In this document: piece by piece, positions 1-8,941 of the stretch
Numbering within the stretch: the first letter of the stretch is position 1
Layout: each line of letters opens with the position of its first letter
Source: Armillaria gallica
Taxonomy: Eukaryota > Basidiomycota > Agaricomycetes > Agaricales > Physalacriaceae
NCBI GenBank assembly: GCA_037576215.1
Contig: JBANDB010000009.1
Coordinates: forward strand, 1,178,001-1,242,000
Direction of reading: 5' to 3'
DNA length: 64,000 nucleotides
Position numbers and translations under genes: made by a program
The notes under the pieces: generated by a model
The model's database searches: none
The model's input: only the letters and a program-made list of their open reading frames with translations
Told to the model about the DNA's origin: nothing

Positions 1-178
1 GCTCCCGTTGCCTCTAGTTCCAAGCTTGGCTAGTGCTAGCTGTTCGGAACGGTCACTAGTCGCCATATCTAAAAGTTTTCAATCACCAGTCTGTTGTTTC
101 TCATAATTTCCAACTGCTTAGATACAGTATCTAGCATACACCGTCGTTACCTAGCAATATAAAGTGTGTTTGACCATT

Positions 179-1549
179 CTAGCCTGCAGTTTTCGAGCTT
201 CTAAGTCGACTAGTGATGGGGACCTCGTTGTCTTCATCACTATTGCTATCATATTCGTCGGGCTGAAGGTATCCTTCGGCCTCCGAACCTGAATCTTCGC
301 TGTCAGACTCACTAGTGTCGCTCTGTTGCAGCCTAACTCGGTCTATACCATATAGTTTCTTGCCTAAGGGTCGATAGTGATATTCTGTTGGGACAGACTC
401 GTCACTAGTCACCAACTCCTTAAGAGTTTGGGGACTTACATCGATCAAATCATGAATTTTCTTGGGTAACTCGATACTATGCCTCGCATGGTATGGAATT
501 ACTCTAAACTGAGCGACTGTGCCGCCCACCAGGGATCCATCCAACTCTGCTAAAACATAAGAACCACCTCTAGTCCTTCTGATAACGACTAGTGGCCCCA
601 AGTACCTTGGCTCCATCTTGCTATCGAGACTTTCCTCGACCCGCGTGTTCCGCATAAGCACTAGTCGACCTGGTTTGAAGTCGTAATCGACAATAGTGGC
701 CTTGTGCTCGCGTTGGTAGCGTAGTACAGTATCGAGCTTATTCTTATTAATTTTCTGTCGCATGGCCATTACATGTTTAGCGTGCTTGGCTAGTGCTGTC
801 GCCCTCATACCAATAAGGTCCTCGGTGCTCAAGATTCCACTTGGGGGCTTGACTAGCCAAGTAGCTTCAACTACGTTAAGGGGTACTATTGGATGTGCGC
901 CTAGTGCCATGAAATATGGCGAGCAACCTGTACCGCATTTGATAGTGATACGGTCCGCCCATAACACATGCGGTAGGAAGTAAAACCACTTCTTTGGGTT
1001 GCCACTAGTCGCCTTAAATAGCGATTGACGAATGTCCCAATGGCCTCTTTCAATTTTTCCATTCGCTTGCGAGTTGTAAGGAGTGATCTTTATGCCGGTG
1101 ATGCCATACTTGTCACTTAGCCACTGTATAACTGCGACCCAAGGTCCGCCATTATCAGTTACTATTTCGTTGGGACAGCCCCACCTGCATATCACATCCT
1201 CAAAGAACCAAACCGCAATTGCTTTAGCATTTTCTTGCTGTAAGGCCCTTGCTTCAGGCCAAGACGATAACGAGTCGCGTGCGTGAACTATATACCTGCA
1301 CTTATTAGAAACCGGGGTCATAACCATAGTATCACAGTGTACTTTCTGGAATAGCGAAGGCGTTTCGGTGACAGAGGGTGGAATACGGACCATAGTCTTC
1401 TGTCTGACTTGACATAAATGACAAGACTTGACATACCAACTGACGTCTCGTTCCAACTCTGGCCACCAAAACCGTTGCTCCAACAGTGACTTAGTCACGT
1501 AAAAGCCTCTATGTCCTAACGAGTCGTGTGCCGATCTCATCATATACAT
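179..1549 (-). CDS. Integrase domain of element 1 (same frame as RT, after a TGA)
   Basis: The frame is contiguous and in phase with the RT frame, separated only by a TGA. Residues 8-46 form an HHCC zinc-binding motif (H8, H13, C43, C46). The catalytic DDE triad is visible: Asp near 72 (HCDTMVM), Asp near 133 (IVTDNGG) and Glu near 168 (ANGKIERGHWD), with about 35 residues between the last two, as in retroviral integrases. The C-terminal part (about 260-456) is basic, then acidic and Ser-rich. No chromodomain is seen. Integrase would join element cDNA to host DNA. If the TGA is not read through, integrase would need separate initiation at the ATG right after the stop, or the copy is dead. Confidence 0.8.
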   Translation of the reverse strand: MYMMRSAHDSLGHRGFYVTKSLLEQRFWWPELERDVSWYVKSCHLCQVRQKTMVRIPPSVTETPSLFQKVHCDTMVMTPVSNKCRYIVHARDSLSSWPEARALQQENAKAIAVWFFEDVICRWGCPNEIVTDNGGPWVAVIQWLSDKYGITGIKITPYNSQANGKIERGHWDIRQSLFKATSGNPKKWFYFLPHVLWADRITIKCGTGCSPYFMALGAHPIVPLNVVEATWLVKPPSGILSTEDLIGMRATALAKHAKHVMAMRQKINKNKLDTVLRYQREHKATIVDYDFKPGRLVLMRNTRVEESLDSKMEPRYLGPLVVIRRTRGGSYVLAELDGSLVGGTVAQFRVIPYHARHSIELPKKIHDLIDVSPQTLKELVTSDESVPTEYHYRPLGKKLYGIDRVRLQQSDTSESDSEDSGSEAEGYLQPDEYDSNSDEDNEVPITSRLRSSKTAG

Positions 1550-4237
1550 TCAATGCTCTTTATCCACTACTAGCCGGTGGTCTCCTTCAGTACTGCATCT
1601 ATATAGTCTGCCTTCTTTGTCCAAGAAGAAGTTACGACAGTACTGCTTGAAAGTCAAGTACTGCTTGTCGTTAAGTCCTTCTGGGCGGTGTCTAGGGTTC
1701 CTCAACCAAGTCCTGATATGTGGCAGCCGTCCGTCTTGCGCTAGTCCACTACTAGTCCGTTGTTTCTCTGGATAGTCCTCTCTTTTGTTAGGATCGAACT
1801 TATACTCGAGATCAGGAATGAGTGGAGTCGCTTTCAAGAACTGGCATATGGTTTCATTGGTTTTCTCCTGTGCTAAGTAAAGATTTCTTAGTTCTAGTTC
1901 ACGAGAGCGGGCTTCGTCTAATTCTACAGAAAAATCGTCGATACTAGTGGCTAGTGCATGCATGTAACCACCTCGACTATCAATTTCATTCTTAAATTCC
2001 TCTAGTTCCTTCGGCAGCTCACTAGTCCCTTCCGCTACTTCAAACTGCAAAGGGCCATGGTCCTCTAGCTCGTAATCCTCCAAGTCAGGATGGATCTCGT
2101 CGCCAGGTTGCGCATCTCGCCTCGATAGTCCATCAGCAGGGAAAGTACTACCTTTCACATGTCGAAGGGTGAAATGAAACATCAAGATATCCTCTATCCA
2201 ACGATTGATAGTGGCATTTGGTCCCATTCCTGGGTTGCTTAGCATACCCTTGATGTACTGCACGTCGGTCTCAACCACTAAGTTGCGAATTCCAATAAGC
2301 CAATACTGACAAGCCTTTAAAGCTCGCAATAGACCATACAACTCGCGTTTGGGCTGTGAAAACCGCGCTTCTCTTTCGTTCATAGTGATCGAACCAAAGC
2401 GCACATAATAGCGCTTGGTAGGATCCTTCTCATCGACTTGATAGATGTAGAATCCAACAGCTTTGTACAAAGTATCAACGCATAGACCCACTTCTGCATC
2501 ACTAGTGAGGTCAATCGGTCGAATAGCCGGACTAGTCACGACTGCATGCTTGAGCTTGTCCATGGCTAGCTGCTGTTCAGCCTCCCACTCGAAGGGTACA
2601 TTGAGTCGCGTCAACTTGACCAGTGGTTCCACTATCTTCGAATAGTCCCTTATAAACTTTCGACAGACTCCACAAGTGCCCAGAAAGGCTCGTACATCCG
2701 TGAGGTGCTGACAAGGACCCCAACGACTGATGACTCCAGCTCTATCAGGTTCGATTTTTCTTCCTTCATATGTGCATAGATGACCGACCACCGTCATTTC
2801 CTCAACACACAAGAACGTCTTAGGTCCAGAGAAGGTACCTCCACAATATTTCATCTGTTGAACCACTCGATTCATGTTCTGCATATGTTCCCATACAAAA
2901 CGACGAATCCCAGGGTTTTCTGGGATAGTCTCAAAGCCCCCATCCTCAGTTTCATAGCGAGTTTTGGGCCCACGTACAGGTACATCATCGATATAGGGAC
3001 GAGTGACATGTGGTATTTCTTCTCGTAGGATATGCGTTACATCTTCATGGAATATTGGTACCGAATTAGTCCAACCCATTGGTAATTTCACTAGTCGCAT
3101 CGAACCGAAAGGAGTTTGGAACGTAGTATAGTCTCTGGATCCAATAGCGATATCTCGCTCGTCATATCCAACATACAGGTCCAAACACCCGCCACATGCT
3201 CTTCCTGCAAAATGCTCGGATAGTTCGTCTGTGGCCGGCGGAATCCCAGAATGCGCGATAGTCACTGCATTCAGAGGCTCCAAACTATGCACTAGTCGAA
3301 GACTTTTACCGTCTTTCTTAATTACACAGAACCACCTCGATCTGTAGGAGGAATTAGACGGCTCGTATACACCAGCGTCGATCTTGGATTTAATAATCCG
3401 ACAGACTTCCTCGTAGATTCCAGGCGGGATGGGGATATTCTTCAAAACCCATGGAGTGTGCGGTACTACAGGAATATCTATTGGCGGGAAGAAGTCCTCT
3501 CGGAAATGCCCACGTTCCGTGTCATCCCAAGCAAAAGCTTGCTCTTGGATAGTCATAAAATGGTGCATTAGCTTGCGCTCTTCTGGCCATAGAAATCCTT
3601 CTGGATGGTTTTCGTCAATCTTAGCTTTTCTTTCAGGGGTATAGCGCACTGTAGGCACATATTCTGGTGGGCTAGTGCTCAATAGTGGGATGTCCTTGAG
3701 GGGATCACCCTTAATGTCTCTCACTATTCGAAACTTGTCCGGCAGATCGCCTAATAGTGGCTTTACTTTTAGTGCCACAGGCTTATATTTCTTACTAGCG
3801 AGCACTGCGACTGGCTTAAAGTCGGGGCTCTTCATGTGCACACCAAGGTGCTCAAAACCGGAGACTAGTGCCGTCTTTTTCTTTGTAGGTTGGCTAGTCT
3901 TCGATTTTGCGCGCAAGTTATCAACTAGTACATTATAGATTGGGATTTCAGTATCGTCTAGTAACGGAGAGCCATCACTAGTGTGCTCGCACACATGATA
4001 TTGCATTTTATAGCCTTCTGGAACTACCTTACCCTGGAAGTAAGAGTTCAATAGTCCCTTGGCTTGCTCATCTTGCAAAAGGTTTTCTTCGCTAGCCATC
4101 GAGGCCATGAGGAAGCTGTCACGTAGCTCTTTCTCTGAGAAACTAGCGCCTTCTTTTGGCTTCATATAGCCTTCAATCTCAAACTTACCATCACTAGTCT
4201 GCACGATTTGCAGGGCTAACTCTCCTTGATCGTTCAT
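1550..4237 (-). CDS. pol: Reverse transcriptase / RNase H of element 1
   Basis: About 895 residues. The RT palm motif is YIDD (residues about 414-417, in PYIDDVPVRG). Upstream motifs include the ...RFCVIKKDGKSLRLVHSL-like region and FQTPFGSMRLVKLPMGW. An RNase H domain follows (about 580-735): first catalytic Asp in CVDTLYKAVGF, then the KRELYGLLRA helix and a VETDVQYIKG strand, with FPADGLSRR near its end. It would copy element RNA to DNA in the particle. Translation probably starts at the ATG at 4,237, which overlaps the protease stop. The frame ends in a TGA at 1,552-1,550 directly before the in-frame integrase. Related elements usually read through this point with Arg, so this looks like a CGA-to-TGA nonsense change. 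Confidence 0.85.
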   Translation of the reverse strand: MNDQGELALQIVQTSDGKFEIEGYMKPKEGASFSEKELRDSFLMASMASEENLLQDEQAKGLLNSYFQGKVVPEGYKMQYHVCEHTSDGSPLLDDTEIPIYNVLVDNLRAKSKTSQPTKKKTALVSGFEHLGVHMKSPDFKPVAVLASKKYKPVALKVKPLLGDLPDKFRIVRDIKGDPLKDIPLLSTSPPEYVPTVRYTPERKAKIDENHPEGFLWPEERKLMHHFMTIQEQAFAWDDTERGHFREDFFPPIDIPVVPHTPWVLKNIPIPPGIYEEVCRIIKSKIDAGVYEPSNSSYRSRWFCVIKKDGKSLRLVHSLEPLNAVTIAHSGIPPATDELSEHFAGRACGGCLDLYVGYDERDIAIGSRDYTTFQTPFGSMRLVKLPMGWTNSVPIFHEDVTHILREEIPHVTRPYIDDVPVRGPKTRYETEDGGFETIPENPGIRRFVWEHMQNMNRVVQQMKYCGGTFSGPKTFLCVEEMTVVGHLCTYEGRKIEPDRAGVISRWGPCQHLTDVRAFLGTCGVCRKFIRDYSKIVEPLVKLTRLNVPFEWEAEQQLAMDKLKHAVVTSPAIRPIDLTSDAEVGLCVDTLYKAVGFYIYQVDEKDPTKRYYVRFGSITMNEREARFSQPKRELYGLLRALKACQYWLIGIRNLVVETDVQYIKGMLSNPGMGPNATINRWIEDILMFHFTLRHVKGSTFPADGLSRRDAQPGDEIHPDLEDYELEDHGPLQFEVAEGTSELPKELEEFKNEIDSRGGYMHALATSIDDFSVELDEARSRELELRNLYLAQEKTNETICQFLKATPLIPDLEYKFDPNKREDYPEKQRTSSGLAQDGRLPHIRTWLRNPRHRPEGLNDKQYLTFKQYCRNFFLDKEGRLYRCSTEGDHRLVVDKEH

Positions 4238-5547
4238 CAATTCATCGAGTTCAAATGAAAACCCTCTTCCGTAGCCTTAGGAACAGCTTTCGCAACCCGA
4301 GGAGGCGCACCCCTCAAGAAGGTTGGAATAGTGCACCTTCGACCAGTGTTAGGATCAGTGATAGTAATGATTTGGCCACCGTCTGCGTGATTCCTGATTA
4401 CACTCTCAGTGAGGACATCAAACGGACGGCCTAGTAGTACTTTATATGTGGGACTAGCGATGATGTGTATTTGCAAGTACACAGTGATATCATTGAAAAG
4501 GAACGGAACATTCCTCGCTAGCCCTAAGGTTTTCTCTAGTTGACCATTCGCACTCTGCATATGGATGGTAATGTCAGGATCCCAAGCTACTCCGAGCTTG
4601 GTTGCTATCATACTAGCCATCGATACTATCTGCGAGCCTCCGTCAACTACACTTTCTTCTTTGCCTGCGCCATTGATTACTGGATACACAGCTCGCAGAC
4701 TAGCCGAGTCTTTCGCGACTATTACCTGCTTAGGCTTTTCTCCTGGCGCTAGTGAGTCAAGATACTGAAGATACGGGTCGGACATAATTAGAGAGCCAGC
4801 TGGTATCAAGCCAACATTGAATTGCGCAGCCATAAACGTCCCAGATGGCAAGTCACGGATGTCGATCGCGTCAGACTTCAAGGACAAGTCCTCACTAGTC
4901 ACGTCTTCTTCATCACTAGTCTCACTAAATGGTAATGGGTCGGACTCAGGTTGAGTCTCCCCCGCACTATACATCTGTTCGGTCACTGGCTGCATCGAAA
5001 TCCTTTTCTTGGCCATCAACTTAGCGATCTCTTTCCTTAATGGCTCCGACAGATCCATAAGTTCTTCTGCATTCAAGACAATAGGCGTTTTCAATACTTT
5101 AGACGCGACATCCTGCACTCTACCTTCCTTATGGATAGGCGTCGTATGTTTATACGCTGGTGCTTTGGATTCATCGAATCTTACTTTAGTTTTCTTTTTG
5201 TTTGCGCTATCTGAGGGAAGGGGCGCGAAACTTACACTCGGAACTTTCCTAAAAGGTAGTTCTCGCCGTGGGGCCTCATCCTCATCATCACTAGCGTCTT
5301 CTACAGTAACCGGTTTCTTACTAGTGGGTCGGATAGTGGGAATTTCCACAACGACTTTCTTACTAGTGGGTTCTCTCGGTACTGGTATTTCGTTTTCAGA
5401 TTCATCAGATTCATCAGACACTGGTTCAATCGCTTTCTTTGCATATTTCTTCGGTTCAGTTCCCTTTGGTCGGTTTTTAAAATGGTCCTCCGGCTGTTTA
5501 TGGGGAATAGTCGTAGGGATCGACTTATTCTTCCCCGTAGCCTTCAT
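4237..5547 (-). CDS. Retropepsin-like aspartic protease ORF of element 1
   Basis: The 436-residue product starts with a long charged, Lys/Glu/Ser-rich region and ends with a retropepsin-like fold (about residues 270-410). The catalytic segment near residue 300 reads VVDGGSQIVS, and a later ILLG-type turn reads VLLGRPFD. The catalytic loop is normally D[ST]G; here it is DGG, so activity is uncertain, although variants occur in fungal elements. The protease would process Gag and Pol. The ATG overlaps the gag stop (TGATG), and its own stop overlaps the next ATG in the same way (4,239-4,235). This suggests termination-reinitiation rather than frameshifting. Confidence 0.75.
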   Translation of the reverse strand: MKATGKNKSIPTTIPHKQPEDHFKNRPKGTEPKKYAKKAIEPVSDESDESENEIPVPREPTSKKVVVEIPTIRPTSKKPVTVEDASDDEDEAPRRELPFRKVPSVSFAPLPSDSANKKKTKVRFDESKAPAYKHTTPIHKEGRVQDVASKVLKTPIVLNAEELMDLSEPLRKEIAKLMAKKRISMQPVTEQMYSAGETQPESDPLPFSETSDEEDVTSEDLSLKSDAIDIRDLPSGTFMAAQFNVGLIPAGSLIMSDPYLQYLDSLAPGEKPKQVIVAKDSASLRAVYPVINGAGKEESVVDGGSQIVSMASMIATKLGVAWDPDITIHMQSANGQLEKTLGLARNVPFLFNDITVYLQIHIIASPTYKVLLGRPFDVLTESVIRNHADGGQIITITDPNTGRRCTIPTFLRGAPPRVAKAVPKATEEGFHLNSMN

Positions 5548-7079
5548 CAGACCCTTTCGAAACCCTGCTGGGAAGACTCACCACCGCTAGTGCGTGTGGC
5601 AACATACTGACCTTCGAAGTTCTGGCCACTAGTCGCATTCTGACTACCGGCCTGATTGAATAGTGACCTCATTTGGTTCAAGAACACATTAGGGTCAAAG
5701 GATTGATTCATTGGCTGACTACTAGTAGATGGTACAGGTGCTTGTAACAACTGAGGCTGAACCGATGTTGGAACATGAGTACTAGTCTGCCAATATTGCA
5801 GATCTTGGCGAAGTTTGTCAATTACTTCGTCTCTAGCATCTCGAGGCTTGTTCGCATACAAGGAAGTGTTATCAGGTACGTTGATATTGAATATACCAGC
5901 GGGCCCACTAACATCTTCCCAGAACATCTGTTCTTGCCTTTTATTCAACGATGCAAGCATACGATCCATTGGGCAGAGATGAGCTGGCTCGCGCGGGATA
6001 GCTGTCCCGTCTATCATCATGAACTTCTTATCGACGAGCTTCAACAAACCTTCTGCTACATGCTTCTGGATGTTCTGGCAATTCTTCACATAATGTCCAG
6101 GCTTCCAGTCGTACCAGCAGTTGTCGTTTGGTCCCACTCCCGAGTGTTCATTCTGAGGTCGCGATTGCTTAGACGAGGAGCTATTATTTCCGCCTTGTTG
6201 AAAGGCTTTCAATATTTGTTCTTGACGCTCCTTCGCCTGTTTCTCACTCACGTCAATGCGATCAAGTAAAGCAGCTACTTGCTGCTTCACATCTTCAAAT
6301 TCTGCCTTGATTCCAGAACCACTAGTGGCTCCGGTCGATGATACACTTCCACTAGTCGCTGACAGAAGGTAACTAGTAGAGCTGTTGAGAGCGATATCAT
6401 CTGCTTCAGCAACAACCTCATCGAGGGTGTGCATATCTTCACGCCTCTTGATGGGTCTCGCGACTACAGGTGCAGCAACAGCAGCACCCGTGGTGGCAGC
6501 ACCAGCAGCACCAGCTGCGGCAGCAGCAGGAGCAGGAGCAGGGGCGGGCGCACTTGTCGCGTTTTTGATTCCACGCTTGATACTCAGTCGCGACACGATG
6601 TTTTCTCTAAACGCGGGTGACAACGACTCGGTGAATTTCTCCACTAGTTCACGATTCGTGACTAGCACTGGAGGCTTCTGTAGTTTCTTGGCTTCAGTCA
6701 AGAACCTGCGCTTGAATTTCAGGTATGACTCGCGCTCGTCAGCCCCAAGGTTCGAGAACTTACGCGAAATACGCGTGAGCCTCTCCCAAGTGCCTGTCTC
6801 TGCGTCTGCCACCTCTGGATAGTTCTTCAAGATCGTGTCCTTGAACTCGGCGAAGGTACCACCATCATACTCCTCCAATGCTTGCCATTCTTCTTCAGTA
6901 CACGCATCCGTGTACCTCACTAGTTTCTTCTTCTTCTCGTCGTCGTCGGTGATGCTATAGTCGGAGAATAAATCCTCCATCTGACCAAGGAAATGACGCA
7001 AGTTCTCAGGCTCATCACTATCAAACTTGGGCGCGTCCCTAGACGTCGGTCTAGGCATCTTTTGGGTGCTAGCGGACAT
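5547..7079 (-). CDS. gag: Gag polyprotein of gypsy-like element 1
   Basis: This 510-residue frame has the features of a retrotransposon Gag. A helical capsid-like region at about residues 10-180 contains W and E/K-rich helices. It is followed by an Ala/Pro tract (about 180-205), a Ser/Thr-rich linker and a predicted coil (about 265-300). A zinc-knuckle-like motif near residue 320 reads CWYDWKPGHYVKNC: the spacing fits CCHC, but the second Cys is Asp. Gag would form the particle and bind element RNA. The first ATG is at 7,079, but the frame stays open upstream into Pro/Ser/Arg-rich sequence (to about 7,470) without another ATG, so an upstream or spliced start is possible. Its TGA stop overlaps the protease ATG as TGATG (5,549-5,545). 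Confidence 0.8.
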   Translation of the reverse strand: MSASTQKMPRPTSRDAPKFDSDEPENLRHFLGQMEDLFSDYSITDDDEKKKKLVRYTDACTEEEWQALEEYDGGTFAEFKDTILKNYPEVADAETGTWERLTRISRKFSNLGADERESYLKFKRRFLTEAKKLQKPPVLVTNRELVEKFTESLSPAFRENIVSRLSIKRGIKNATSAPAPAPAPAAAAAGAAGAATTGAAVAAPVVARPIKRREDMHTLDEVVAEADDIALNSSTSYLLSATSGSVSSTGATSGSGIKAEFEDVKQQVAALLDRIDVSEKQAKERQEQILKAFQQGGNNSSSSKQSRPQNEHSGVGPNDNCWYDWKPGHYVKNCQNIQKHVAEGLLKLVDKKFMMIDGTAIPREPAHLCPMDRMLASLNKRQEQMFWEDVSGPAGIFNINVPDNTSLYANKPRDARDEVIDKLRQDLQYWQTSTHVPTSVQPQLLQAPVPSTSSQPMNQSFDPNVFLNQMRSLFNQAGSQNATSGQNFEGQYVATRTSGGESSQQGFERV

Positions 7080-7479
7080 GATCGGTCTACTAGCGGTTTG
7101 AATGGACTGGGAGTTCGATTGTCCAGGTGCTAGTGGGTTTGTTGATCCACTAGAGGGGGAAGGTCTTCGCCGTGGGCGCGGTGCAAGGGGTCTTGTCTGT
7201 TGGACGTTAAGATTCGCGTTGATTTGCTGCTCTGTCCTAGCTTGTGGGCTATCGGGCGGTGCAGTTGCACTTCGTTTATTCTTTAATAAGTCGTAGTTAG
7301 ACGGGACTCCAACACCAGCAGCTTTTGAATTGGCTGTTGATCTTCCTTTTGGTCTTGTGGCGGCACTATTAGGTGCTGGCCTCGAAGACGATGCTTGTGC
7401 GGGCTCTGTTACTCTAGCTTTGCCCTTTGCTTTCGCTGAGGCTTGGTTAGACAGATTGCGTACAAGCTGCTAGGTTGAA

Positions 7480-8935
7480 TAGTAGTCTATTTAACAAGAC
7501 TAGTGTCAAATAAAAGTCTTAATTCAATGAGATTATCAAGTCTGAAACTCCCTCGCGGTGGGCTCCAGATGATGCGCTCGGTAACGGCGAGTGGCAAATG
7601 GACTAGAGGCTGGCAATGAACACCAACAACACTAAACCAATCACTAACTCTACACTTATCACCAATGTATTGAATTCGGGCGTTTCGAGTATGATAGAAG
7701 CACTCTGCAGACTTCAATAATCAAGGAAAGTTGTTTAAAGACGTTTTATTTCGTTACTAGTGAGCTATACAAGCGTACTACTCGCACTAGTGGGGTTTGT
7801 AAGACACAATTGGATGAATAGTGACTCGACTTGAGCTACTGTGCTCGCTCTGACTGGGACTGCTTCAAACTAGTGGCTCTCTTGGCCCTATAATGTCTTA
7901 CAAGTGAATAAACACTTGACTAGTCGCTTTCTAGGCAGACTAGTGGCGCTCTTGGCCTAAGAATAATACTTTAAACTTCGAGAACTTGCTTGAACTAACT
8001 TCGAAACACTCTTGGCCTTTGCAGGACACAAAAGATTACTCTAAGACACTTCTATTCACTCAATGCTATGGGTAACTTAGCGACTAGTAGCCGCTTCGTC
8101 GAGGTTAAGCACAAAAGCCTTTAATTGGGGCACTAGATACTGACTAGTAGGTCACAATTTCGGGGATGGCTTGCCTGAGCCGTGCGTGCGCCTATTCTAC
8201 TACTTATATACTGACAAACAAGGTACGATCGAGATATAAATAACTGACTAGAGGGGTATTATTGATAAGGATTTCTTGGCTAGTCACGAATAATGGTGAA
8301 TAATCATGCAATAGTCGGTCTAGAAACGATCGCTTGCTGACTAGTGAGCCTAGGAGCTCCGCTAGCGGTGGTATTCCATGTCCTGGGCCCAGCGACGCTC
8401 CACTAGTGCCAAGGATAAATGACTAGCCAGGCGAGCGTGCCTGTAACAGCTGTCGATCGTGATCGAAGATGCAGCCCAGCTATACTAGTACCGATCGCAA
8501 TGGATCTGTATCGCACCCGGCGGATCTACCGCAAGGTTAATCCGTTGCTAATTCATTTCTAAGTCCTGTTTCGAGATTGCCGCGTGACTAGTTAACCTGA
8601 CTTAGGCGTTTATGCCCAGAGCGGCTCGCTAGTGACTGAGCTTCACGAGATTTGTGTCCTCTGCTTCTTGTTTGGTGCGCTAGTCGCGTTACTTGTCCAC
8701 TAGTGGCCGTATTCACTTAGCCCTGTTAGCATTCAAGTCACTAGTATGGCCGGCTGGTAGATTTAACCCACTAGTGGTATCGCATCTAAGTCCTGGCTCT
8801 ACTAGTCGCATACTAGTCTAACTATCAGCTTCGAAGCCTCAGCTATAGTCCTTTAAGTATCACTAATGTAAGATAGATATGCAATAGTATTATTATAAAA
8901 TCGCAAAATCTAGGTGTGAACGTGTAGACAGCGTA
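7480..8935 (-). repeat. Probable 5' LTR and leader of element 1, CTAGT-rich non-coding sequence
   Basis: No long reading frame with recognisable content occurs here. The position upstream of gag and the same dense ACTAGT/CTAGT motif as in the coding part tie it to element 1. About 17 ACTAGT sites were counted by eye between 7,500 and 8,830. The LTR boundary and primer-binding site could not be fixed because the second LTR is not in the window. Confidence 0.5.
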
Positions 8936-8941
8936 TCACCG

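Larger units (their letters stand above)
1..8935 (-). mobile_element. Ty3/gypsy-like LTR retrotransposon with split gag-pro-pol (element 1)
   Basis: Four minus-strand reading frames follow the order gag, protease, RT/RNase H, integrase, which is the Ty3/gypsy order. Upstream of gag (about 7,480-8,930) lies non-coding sequence expected to hold the leader and 5' LTR. The 3' LTR is not recognisable in bases 1-178, so it probably lies outside the window and LTR identity cannot be measured. The right edge is uncertain: similarity to a second gypsy element starts near 8,942, and a possible LTR start (TGTCTACACG on the minus strand) lies at 8,930. ACTAGT, or at least CTAGT, recurs throughout coding and non-coding parts. 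The element probably inserted into the RT gene of the gypsy element to its right. Confidence 0.85.

Noticed and set aside
6385..6822. Ala-rich plus-strand frame of 145 codons
   Set aside because: Antisense of the Ala/Pro tract in gag; a low-complexity shadow.
7520..7585. CCCTCGCGGTGGGCTCCA as tRNA 3' end or primer-binding site of element 1
   Set aside because: It resembles a tRNA-like end, but no full tRNA folds around it and the LTR boundary is unknown, so it cannot be supported.
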